64,000 nucleotides of DNA from Eleusine coracana subsp. coracana (Eukaryota > Streptophyta > Magnoliopsida > Poales > Poaceae), in the NCBI GenBank assembly GCA_032690845.1, contig CM064425.1, forward strand, positions 37,288,240 to 37,352,239. The letters run 5' to 3'. Each line of letters starts with the position of its first letter. Within the stretch, counting starts at the first letter, position 1. Below are positions 11,101 to 18,755 of the stretch, in pieces. The position numbers and the translations under genes were made by a program. The notes beneath the pieces are model-generated. The model saw nothing but the letters and a program-made list of their open reading frames with translations. It searched no databases and was not told the origin of the DNA.

Positions 11101-13414
11101 TAGTAACTGACCACTAACAGATGAATTGGACAATTTCTCATAAGTAGAAACCTAAAATACAGTATGAAATATGATGGCAGAGACCAGTATATATAGATAT
11201 GAGATGCAGTTGGTTTCCATGTTGCTTAATTTAGTTGTTATGTTGTATGGCTGCTGTGAATATTCTGTGTTTATGCAATTGATGAGATGAAATACCTGGA
11301 TAGGCTCCTCCGATGGGTGGGGAAGAGAGAAAGGTTGCACCAATAGAGCCAATGGCATTCCTGATGTTGTTAAGAGATCCCCAGTACATGGTATCTGATA
11401 GCGTATGTAACAGACACAGTTTAGCAAGGAAAAATATGATAACAACAGGAAGAAAAAATCAATCAACCTGATTCATGGTGCACCTCATCAGACGGGGGCT
11501 GCAATTTCCTGTGTCCTTTACAATGAATTCACTTGAAGCAGCCTACAATGGACAGCAGTCCTCTTAGATGGAACAGAATATGTATCTTTGTTCCAGATCT
11601 ACCTTCTAGAACAAGCATTTTTTTTAAAAAAAAAAGTAGATACACATATAATATCACAAATTTAAAGGGTATACCGGTGGGATAGCAGCTTGGCCACCTT
11701 GCCGAGTCTCAAAGATGATGACAGATCTTTCAGCAATTGGCCGCGGGATTTGAGTGGGATCAATTTTCGATGGCGTGGAGACCTGAGAATGGGGAGAGTA
11801 TGGCATTTTGGGTGTTGATGCAGGACTCATCCCATGGCCTAGTGCATTGGGCGGCATGCTACCAGGCATGTAAGGCATTCTCATAGATGGTTGTATATTA
11901 CCAAGCACAGCTCCCTACAAATAATTTGCACAACATCAACTTCAGGGTGTTTTTGGCAATGTTGTAACGACATTTTGAGGTGACTCATTCACCAAACAGA
12001 TCTATATAAGATCTTCACATCAAACTAGAAATGATCAGTATGGACAAAAGTGACCACGGGAGCATATTAAGCTCCAGCACCAGAAGAACTCAACTATGTC
12101 AAGTGTCAGGTGCCTCACACAGGGAAAGAAAACTAATGCCAAAACCACATTTCTTTCCTTGAGAAACATAATAATTAACTCGGTTACTTCATGCTACAAG
12201 ACAATAAAAAACTACTTTTTCCCTAGAATAAAAGGAACCATGGTGAATCCATTACTGCAACATAGGTACATCACTCTTTCTTAAGCCCAAGGGAATCCAC
12301 TTGCCCAAATAATTGCAAAAAACACAACTTTTTAGGCATGCTAAATTGCACATTTCAAATGAAATGTAAGCCTGTACCGCACTTCTCTAGAGCACAAAAT
12401 GATACATTGGGTTGTTCCTATTGTTATCCAAAATGGTAGCCTAATTGCTATTTCCCCGATTGTTTCCTTTTGGAACTAATCAAAATGCAACTGAACACAC
12501 CATGAAACTCAATGTGAAGAAACACTCACTGGTTGTGCCTGGCTCTGCCACCCTGGAGGCACAAATGTCGGTGCATTATTCCCTGGAGGCCCCATGAAGG
12601 GTGGTGCCTGCGAAACGGTGGCAGCTAGAGCCCCAAAAGATGGAGCTTGCGTTCCTGGCCTAGGTGCCCCAAACTGTGGCGTGGCACCAAACTGCACCTG
12701 CTGTGACTGCCCCGGTGGCCCCCCAAATGGTGGTCTCAACCCGCCAGAGGTAGCTGCTTGTGGCATTGCCCCAGGCGGCCCACTGAACGGTGGCGGCTGA
12801 GCTGCCGAGTACAGCATCCCACCGATGGGAGCAGCTTGAGCTGGTCCTGCTGCTGCTGCTGCAGGAGGTGGAGACCCGCCAAATGGGCGACGTTGAGACG
12901 GTGGTCTGCCGAACGGAGGTGGCTGTGACGTAGCCGCCGTAGGTGGCACGCTGAATGGGCCAGGTTGAGTGGCTGCTGCATGTGGCCCACCGAAGGGCCG
13001 TGGTTGCTGCGGCGGCGATGCTCCAGACTGTGGACCACCGAAAGGAGGCCGCTGCATTTGGGCCGGTGGTGGGCTGCCGGACGCGGGCCGCTGCGGCTGC
13101 AGCGCCAGCGCGACGGGCGGTGGACCACCGAAGGGGGCTGGCTGCTGCGAGGGCGCCACGGGGCGCCCGGCGAACGGCGGCGGAGGGCTTCCTTGCATCG
13201 GTCGTGCGCCAGGCGGCGGCGCACCGACAAAGGGGCCGTTCGCGGGAGGCGGGCCCCCGCCGGGGGGTCTGGCGAAGGACGGGGGCGCGCGGGAGATCTG
13301 CATGTTGGAGAAGGCCACCGGGAGGGAGCCCGCGGGCGCCGGGCCAGCGTTTTGCGGGGCGAACGGCGGCGGCCTCGACACGGGGCCCGGCGGCGACGAG
13401 GACGATGATGCCAT
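1..13414 (-). CDS. SEC24: SEC24-like COPII coat subunit, 5' 19 exons (partial, runs off left edge)
   Basis: Spliced gene on the minus strand. Exons read from the GT/AG borders, with phases that agree: 12530-13414, 11675-11914, 11468-11542, 11296-11394, 9505-9616, 9059-9186, 8581-8700, 8171-8251, 5844-5921, 5606-5698, 5360-5414, 4294-4370, 4102-4173, 3936-4019, 3246-3365, 3087-3155, 1693-1770, 419-557, 96-260. They give 2770 nt, 923 complete codons, against about 1030-1090 aa usual for plant SEC24, so the gelsolin-like C-terminus lies beyond position 1. Order of domains: Pro/Gly/Gln-rich N-terminus (1-~375), zinc finger with Cys 445, 448, 467, 470, trunk (from ~514), beta-sandwich (~706-800) and the start of the helical domain. 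Known family role: with SEC23 it forms the inner COPII coat on ER exit sites and binds cargo sorting signals. No frameshift or stop was seen in any exon, so the gene looks functional. Closest to the Arabidopsis SEC24A class by recall. Confidence 0.95.
96..3155 (-). CDS. SEC24: SEC24 exons 16-19: helical region start
   Basis: Exons 3087-3155, 1693-1770, 419-557 and 96-260. They encode CKRVPTDVDLPA, KAIMVTFKHNDK, RRIRVMNLSLSCTNMLSNLFR and GQLILPEALKLLPLYA, conserved SEC24 blocks. Exon 19 ends in phase 1 before GTATTA, so at least one more exon lies outside the window. Confidence 0.92.
558..1692 (-). other. SEC24 intron 17, no gene
   Basis: Spliced out between exons 17 and 18. Around 1345-1420 there is a stretch (GGGGCTCAAAAAATGAGCCC and flanks) like the end of a degraded DNA transposon, but I cannot find a partner end. 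Nothing else recognised. Confidence 0.5.
1874..2066. repeat. cluster of GTATG...CATAC imperfect palindromes
   Basis: Four short near-palindromes of the form GTATGTNN-ACATAC/GTCATAC occur near 1880, 1898, 1936 and 2050 in an AT-rich part of SEC24 intron 16. They may be the remains of a MITE; no clean terminal inverted repeats or target duplication were found. Confidence 0.4.
2134..2195. repeat. (AT)n microsatellite in SEC24 intron 16
   Basis: An uninterrupted run of about 31 AT dinucleotides inside the intron at 1771-3086. Short frames through it (poly-IYIY) are artefacts. Confidence 0.95.
3246..8700 (-). CDS. SEC24: SEC24 exons 7-15: trunk and beta-sandwich
   Basis: Nine exons (8581-8700, 8171-8251, 5844-5921, 5606-5698, 5360-5414, 4294-4370, 4102-4173, 3936-4019, 3246-3365). 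They encode the vWA-like trunk starting DPMPAVYFFLIDVS, through GPQTMVGIATFDS, LMLIVPDIQDVY, FGAAMKAAFLA and LSAREAEGRSN, then the beta-sandwich with QSYVDIASISVVP and LRWNISRPQGFEAVMR. Intron 8 (5922-8170) and intron 11 (4371-5359) hold mobile elements; both are still flanked by intact splice sites. Confidence 0.93.
4432..4583. mobile_element. Stowaway-type MITE (Tc1/mariner) in SEC24 intron 11
   Basis: Begins CTCCCTCCGTCCC and ends with the imperfect inverse GTGACAGAGGGAG, flanked on both sides by TA (4430-4431 and 4584-4585). The CTCCCTCCGT terminus plus TA duplication is the signature of grass Stowaway elements. Length 152 bp, non-coding; an internal 25-30 bp direct repeat (TTCATAGAAGATACTATGAA, twice) is also palindromic. 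Confidence 0.9.
6080..6125 (+). mobile_element. LINE-like 3' end with poly-A tail
   Basis: TTAATGAAGCGATACGCAGC, CTCTCTTGTGTGTTCGAG and a run of A: this matches the 3' end seen on many grass L1-type LINEs. Only the tail is recognisable; no reverse transcriptase and no clear target duplication. Lies in SEC24 intron 8. Confidence 0.45.
6126..6406. other. GC-rich insert in SEC24 intron 8, unrecognised
   Basis: GC-rich DNA unlike the AT-rich intron around it; it continues after the TRIM element at 7563. Open frames on both strands are short and match nothing I know. It may be DNA carried by a transposon, since its far end near 7770-7815 looks like a transposon terminus. Confidence 0.4.
6412..6658 (-). 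repeat. 3' LTR of the TRIM element
   Basis: 247 bp, matching 7336-7557 but with about 25-38 bp extra made by duplication of a CTACAGTAA-containing segment (around 6590-6635). The minus-strand start TGTTATGGGC is preceded by an A/G-rich PPT (complement of 6659-6671). Confidence 0.88.
6747..7304 (-). CDS. internal ORF of the TRIM element, unknown function
   Basis: 185-codon frame beginning MASVANLPPKSYSDMS. The first ~60 residues (Leu/Ala/Glu-rich, amphipathic) could be a gag remnant; the rest is low-complexity and Ser/Thr/Arg-rich. No zinc knuckle, protease or polymerase motif. Probably not a working protein. Confidence 0.35.
   Translation of the reverse strand: MASVANLPPKSYSDMSLRKLIDLLKARLEAKEEAANRAAVLAQPVMVVPAAKEKKVECAAVLVHTVVVVPEAAATPSSSLFLAAPSVPIRRKKTKKKVTAAPLRLSPSHRPMACLWLCGARRKCTHNPCTHPAAIQCESKKSIHTAPCWSPMKSANSSTLSSRASSLLWTITASRLLILVQKHRS
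7321..7333 (-). other. primer-binding site of TRIM (initiator tRNA-Met)
   Basis: Minus strand TGGTATCAGATTG, starting 2 bp after the 5' LTR. TGGTATCAGA is complementary to the 3' end of plant initiator tRNA-Met. Confidence 0.85.
7336..7557 (-). repeat. 5' LTR of the TRIM element
   Basis: 222 bp, minus strand TGTTATGGGC...CCCCATTACA. Followed internally by the PBS. Contains a TATATAAAG-type TATA box on the minus strand (complement of the CTTTATATAGAG stretch near 7455-7466). Confidence 0.88.
7563..7860. other. continuation of GC/purine-rich insert with transposon-like end
   Basis: Resumes the sequence interrupted by the TRIM element, with a purine-rich run (7597-7632). Near 7776-7815 it reads GGGCCCCTATTTTGGAGCCC then CACTGGAGATGCTCTAA, resembling the termini of grass DNA transposons. 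No matching opposite end was found. Confidence 0.35.
9059..9616 (-). CDS. SEC24: SEC24 exons 5-6: Sec23/Sec24 zinc finger
   Basis: Exon 5 (9505-9616) encodes RCSRC and FICNLC, the two CxxC halves of the zinc finger (protein residues ~445-470). Its Gly codon is split with exon 6 (9059-9186), which continues to NLGPDGRRRDAD and RPELCRGTVEF, blocks diagnostic for SEC24. The exon 5 acceptor was set at TTATAG|CTTG because only this gives the conserved VDFGE lead-in. Confidence 0.93.
9617..11295 (-). other. SEC24 intron 4 (1.68 kb), probable insertion at ~10,000-11,100
   Basis: The middle of this intron is richer in GC and has short frames on both strands (for example 10169-10441 plus). Around 10895-10995 there is a promoter-like TATAAAAGG stretch resembling LTR leader DNA. 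No terminal repeats or duplications were identified, so the origin is unknown. Confidence 0.35.
11296..11914 (-). CDS. SEC24: SEC24 exons 2-4
   Basis: Exons 11675-11914, 11468-11542 and 11296-11394, all phase 0. They include the conserved IPRP stretch, the IVKDTGNCSPRLMR block and the LVQPFSLPHPSEEPIQ block that lead into the SEC24 zinc finger. Acceptors end in TAG or CAG; donors are GTATAC, GTTGAT and GTATTT. Confidence 0.93.
12530..13414 (-). CDS. SEC24: SEC24 exon 1: start codon and Pro-rich N-terminus
   Basis: Start ATG is the complement of 13412-13414, at the head of a 295-codon exon. It begins MASSSSSPPG and carries many FGGPP/PPFGG-type repeats, the disordered N-terminus typical of SEC24. 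The exon ends in phase 0 before GTGAGT (intron begins at 12529). The strong GC content opens long spurious frames on the plus strand here; they have no family match and are shadows. Confidence 0.93.
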
Positions 13415-13600
13415 GGATCACGAGGGGGATCGGGATCTGAGGAGGGGAGGTGAGAGAGAAAGCGGGAGGCCTTTTAAGTCGAAGCCGGCGTTTCGGACTC
13501 CGGTGTGGCGCGACCGGACTCAATCGCTCGAGCCGGGAACCCGGGAGGGCCGACGTTCCGTCGGTTCTCGGTCGGAACAGTAGCGTAGCTCCTGGTCAAA
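13415..13600 (-). promoter_or_regulatory. SEC24 5' UTR / core promoter region
   Basis: GC-rich DNA directly upstream of the SEC24 start. The only TATA-like element I see is TTAAAAGG on the minus strand near 13470-13477, about 60 bp before the ATG. A CACGTG G-box core lies about 235 bp upstream of the ATG (near 13648). The transcription start is not visible from sequence alone. Confidence 0.35.
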
Positions 13601-14308
13601 TTGCCATCTCGGGACATCAGAAAGATTTATTTATTTGCCATCCAATTCACGTGCCATTATTTTTGTCAGCCTTCATTTTTTGCATTGTCGTGCGAATTTA
13701 TTGTTTTTAATGTCATTCTAGACAATTTTGTCTTCTCTTCTTCATTGCATCTTTTCTTCCTTCGGGCGGCGCCGCCACCTTATGTCTCCATTCTACGCCT
13801 CTTCCCTCCATCTCCCCTCTCCTGCGAGCGGCTCGTAGGACTCGGGCAAGAGCTGGCCGCACTCGTGCACCTCCTGCCTTCAACCTGCTCCAAGAGAGAA
13901 GAAATTGTTAACGATGGGGGAGAGATGAAGCGTGCAATCTAAGGATGAGGAAGCACAAAGGGACCTAGACTGGATGGTTGAGCTCGTCGGGGTGGATGTT
14001 CTCGACGGGGGCGTCCTGGTCGGCAGGGTGGTGACTCGCAGCTCCTTTTGCTGGCGCGCGGCGCCCGGGGGCGATGGTGGTGCAGTAGCAGTTGGGGTTC
14101 GTCGAGCCTACGGGCGAGGTATTGGTGCGCGCAAGGCAGACCTGTGCCTTGCCTGTGGGCGGGCGTCGGCTGCCGCAGTGGCCGTGTCGTCTCTAGGGAG
14201 ATCCCCGCCTCCGCCCATCTGAGAAAATGCATCTCCTTCCCCGAGTTGGCACCTTGCTCTAGCTATCCTTATCGGTCGTGCTCCTAGAAGATGACTGCGA
14301 GAACTTCT
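13601..14308. other. intergenic DNA, no gene recognised
   Basis: Upstream flank of SEC24. A GC-rich block (about 13960-14220) opens overlapping frames on both strands, none with a recognisable domain, start context or codon pattern. I see no supportable gene. Confidence 0.5.
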
Positions 14309-14677
14309 TGTGTCGAGACTTAATCTCGGCAATATATTTATAGGGCTATGTCAGGATTAAGAACTAGATGGTTAAGACACAAGACGTCTAATTATACAGG
14401 TTCGGGCTCTCACAATAAGAGCAAAAATCCTACGTCATATGTTATATGAATTGTATAGTTATATGATGTTGTGTCCCTCGATGGGGGATTCCTGCCGCCT
14501 TATATATCCGGTTGGCAGAGGGTATATGAAAAGTTCTACTCGTAGGCTACAAGAATAAACATAGTAATTCTATCTCTAATTGCCTTGCGCTTCAAGCTGA
14601 CTCGGTCGGTTCCTATATTGGTGGGTCATCCTGTCGCCCTCTGATTTAGGCATAGCTATGGATACCGGTAATGTAAG
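14309..14677 (-). repeat. LTR fragment of a Tat-lineage gypsy element (probably 3' LTR of D)
   Basis: Shares with the LTR at 62587-62998 the order GATGG...ACACAAGAC...ATTATACAGGTTCGGG...CCTACGT, and has a minus-strand TATATAAGG box (complement near 14500-14508). The right side is cut by element B at 14678, and D's internal region resumes after B at 54125, starting with a C-rich PPT-like run. Left border is approximate. Confidence 0.55.
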
Positions 14678-14971
14678 TGTAAGGACCGAAGGCGTACCGA
14701 GAGGGAGTGGGGTGAATCGGTAAGCCGACAATAAATCCGAAAACTTCAATTCACACCACTTAAAACCTAACAATCGTTATAACCTAAGCAGTCCTAGTAG
14801 ACTAAGACCCTACACGTGCTAGTGTTCATGATGAATACAAAATACGGAAGCTAAACACACTAGCCTATGCAAGCCACAAGTCACCTTACTAACTAGAGCA
14901 CGCAAATACGGAGTAGTAAAGATGGGTCAAGGGATGCTTATGATTTTTTTCCCGAGGTCTCGGAAGGATGG
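14678..14971 (-). repeat. B 3' LTR, segment 1
   Basis: Begins TGTAAGGACCGAAGGC and matches the start of the LTRs at 25870 and 36451. Broken at 14971 by the solo gypsy LTR; it resumes at 25227. Confidence 0.85.
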
Positions 14972-17900
14972 TGTCACACCCCAAAATTTCAAGTTTTGGT
15001 TTGTGACTTAAATTTCACTAAATTTTAAAACTTTTCAAAATAGAATAAAAATTTAATTTAAAATAATTAGAGCATTAACATTTATTTTAGTCAAAAGAAC
15101 TATTTTCTAAAAGTAATTAAATTAATTTAGGTTAATTTATTATTATTATTATTATTGTTATTATTATTGGTTATTGCATTCATGCCTATTAGATGCATTA
15201 GGTTTTTATTGTATGAAAAGGTGTTTGAAAATTCACTTAGAAATTGATTTGATTTGGTTTGAGAAAATAGAAATAGAATAGGAAAAGAAAAGAAAAGAAA
15301 AACCTCAGCTGGCCTATAGGCCGAAATCCTCACCCCTCGGCCCAATTTTCCTCTTCCCCTCTTTCCCTCCCTTTCGGCCTGCCCCGCTTGGGCTGAATTC
15401 CCTCTTCCGCGGCCCATTCCCTTCCCCCTCTCTTTCTGGCCCTGCTCCGGCCTAGGCCGATTCTCTCACCCCCCGCGCGGCCCAGGGCACCCGCCAGCTG
15501 CCCGCACCAGCCCAACCGAGCCCGCACACCCCTAAAGCCCTAGTTGCAGTCGACACCCAACCTCGGCGTGCGCACCACGACTGGCCTAGGGTTCCACGCC
15601 CCTATAACAGGCCCCCTCCGCAGGCGCGTGTCGCATTCGCCTCTCCCCGCCGCGCGCTCGTGCCCCGAGCCGACCGCGCCACCGCCCGCCATGGCCGGAG
15701 CTAGGCGAGCTCTGCGCCCGCCGCGACAAGGCCGCCTCACGCCCCGCCAACCTACTGCCGACCATCGCGAGGCTGCGCCGCCCCTGATCAGCCCCTCCCT
15801 GGAAAGCCTCACCGCCCGAAGCTTCTCCCCGTCATTGCCGAACTCCTGGACCTGCCCACCGTCGCCGACGCGCCTCCTCGGCCACCCCCGGCCCCTCTCT
15901 CATTTAGGCTAATCTCCGTCGAGTTCCAGCCACCAGACCGCTGCCGGCTGCCATCTCCGGCGAGCCGCCCATGGCGCCACCGCCTTCCTGGTCGCCGGCA
16001 GCCATCGGCCTCACCTGAACCCCCGCCCCCCTACCGTTGGCGTGATCTGCGACCCAGATTAGAAATACGCGAAAGGGTATGAACCCGGTCCACTCTGGAC
16101 CGTGGACTCAAGTCAAACGCCCGGTCCACGAACCCAATGGACCCGGTCCATAGGGTTTTTAGGGTTAAATTAATTTATTTAATTCCTATTATTGTTACAG
16201 TTTTGCGTATAGGTCCCTGAAGTTTGTTAAAATTAGATTTTTAAACCTAATTTTCTACAAAACCTATAATTAATTGTATTTAAGCCCTGGGTTATTAATT
16301 AATTATTATTTTTAGCACTGTATTTTTATAGAAAACACCCTAGTATTTTCCTAAACAATATTTTAGCCCTGAATTTTTATAAAAACACCTCTGTGCTTAT
16401 TTTTAATTATATTTTAGTCCTGTCTTTTTACACTTAGGTCCATGTACTTTTAATAAATTACATTTTAGTCCCTAAAATTATATTTTATACTTACATTTTA
16501 TAGTTTAGCTCTTATACTTTTTTAAAATTATTTTTAGGTCCCTGAACATGTCTATTTTTATGTTTTAGACCCTGAAACTTCAAATCGTCATAACTTTTCA
16601 ACCGTAGCTCGGAACTGAGAAATTCTTGCACCAGAGTGATCGTAGTGTTTAATATTATTTACTTGTACTGCTTTACAAAATTTTGCTAATTTATTATTTT
16701 AACCCTAGAACTTTAAACCTTCGTAACTTTCTACTCGTAACTCGGATTGAGGCGATTCTTGCGCTCGCGCGATTGTAGCAACACGTACTATTTCATAGTT
16801 TTGTTTTCATTGTTGTTTGTTACTATATGGTGTGTTGTTTCTTAGTTTATTTGTATACTTGTGTTTTTGATGTGACGTTGAGTAGACGAACCGCTGTTAA
16901 GAACTTCCGGGATCTCCATCTTGAAGACTTTGAGCAGCAGCAAAGGGAACCAGGCAAGTGTTCTAGATGCATTTTGAACCTATGTTTTACATTTCTCCCT
17001 ATCTCTATGCTTGCTTGTTAATATTGAATCTCATGTGTCATTATCCTGTTCCATATTATTCCTTGTCGTCTGTGTTATGGTATAGAATATTGGTATGGGT
17101 ACGTCATGCTTAGTTTGCTATGTCGGGAATGGAAGTGTCTAATGTTGATCTTTACTAATGGTTCACTTTAACATAATGATCATGAGGGATGGGTAATCCT
17201 TTTTAGCAATATGAAACCTAGGGTGATCCAAGCAGAAGGATGATGATGATGGTGCGGGTATGCACGTGTACTCGGTATAGTACTGTGGGATTATGGTGGT
17301 ATCTACTTGGGATCACAAGGGTAGGTTCGTGGAACGTGTAATCATGAAAACAGCGCAAAGCACAGGGCTGATATGGGTAGGCTTGGTTGAGTATCAAGAT
17401 GTCTTCCCAGTTTTGCGGGCAGTCAAGGGATGAGGACGGGACGGTTCACTCTTGGACTCAGGCGATGGACGATTCACTCCTAGCCGCGGCGCCAGAGGGG
17501 GCTTCCATAGGAACTGTTTAATTCCGTAGCGGTGAAACCTTAGTGTGGATTGTTTGCAACCTGGGAAGCTCTTTGAAAGACCTTGTGGTGATCTCTTGGT
17601 TTCACACCTAAGGTAGTGTGGATTAGATAACATGGAGACTTTAGTCACTGCATAGTGATGAAATCACCAACCTGTGGGTAAAGTTGTGCAACCTTTGCAG
17701 AGTGTCAAACTGTTATAACAGTCGTGCTCATGGTCATCAGCGGCATGGACCTTTCACAGGATTAGAGGGAATGGTTGGGTGAACTTGGTCGGTAGCCAAG
17801 TTTGGTTTGGTGGGTTTGGTTGGGTTCTTAGTGAATAGTGTTCTATGTGAACTGTTCAACTCTGTGTGAGTTGGTGGCTCTGGATTCTATATGAATCATA

Positions 17901-18115
17901 GTCCTATGTGGGCTATAACTACTTAACATTAATGGGTTTTGGTTTACTTATCACCTAGTAAATAGGAGTGTTTTTCAAATGGTCTTAGGTGTAGTGCTTA
18001 TTTATGCAAAAGAACCATTATGCTGGTCTTTCTTCTATTCAGCTTGCATGTCATACTTTCCCCTACCTGCTGAGTACGGCATGTGCTCACCCTTGCTATT
18101 TCCCTTTGTTGTTGT

Positions 18116-18755
18116 TGATAGGTGTAGAGTGCCCGATCTTTCGGCGAGTGGAGATAACTTCGATTTGGTGGAGGTCGACCCTCACGATCCGACTACGACG
18201 AGCAAGTCGAAGCGCCAATGCAATCGCTGAACCAACTTCCGGAGGATATTAACCTTGCGGTAAACAAGATCAACCTGATCACGAGGATCAATTCTTACGC
18301 GCAATCGAAGAACGAGCAAGAATTAGAGGCGAGCAATCTGATGTATTGCACGAAGGTGGAGTTCTAAATTCACGTCGAGAGACGGATGTATAGGTAAGCT
18401 AAACTTAAAACAAAACTCAAAGATTACAAGGGGCGCAGCCCTTGACTATATAGGGGGAGGACGAGGCATCTAGAGCCGGCTGAAGTGGAGAGGCACGCGG
18501 TGGAGAGGGAGTCGTACGACTTGGGCCACGTGGGCCTTCGGGCGACATCATCCTGGGCCGTCGTTCCTTAGCATCAAAACCGTCTTCAATTCCTGGGCTC
18601 GAGCTCTAGTGATTGGGCCCTTGTACGTCGTCGTCTCGTTAGAAGATGGATCCGTAACTCGAGGAGGCGCGACGACGAGAGGTGGAGGCGTGACAGTTTG
18701 GTTTGGCGCGCCATCTTCCGTCGTCATTATTCGTATGTCGTTGATGTCCTCATCA
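18116..18755 (-). repeat. CRM 3' LTR
   Basis: 640 bp, nearly identical to 24292-24931. Its first ~205 bp (18548-18755) are also the end of the pol frame. TATA box near the complement of 18445-18454. Confidence 0.95.

Noticed and set aside
12594..13583. Long plus-strand frames opposite SEC24 exon 1
   Set aside because: They arise from GC-rich Pro/Gly codons on the other strand, have no domain, and the minus strand is a clear SEC24 exon.
13932..14332. Overlapping frames of 70-100 codons on both strands
   Set aside because: GC-rich DNA with no recognisable protein, no consistent splice pattern and frames equally open on opposite strands.
15127..15912. Arg/Pro-rich frames in the solo gypsy LTR
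   Set aside because: Low-complexity, both strands open, inside a non-coding LTR.
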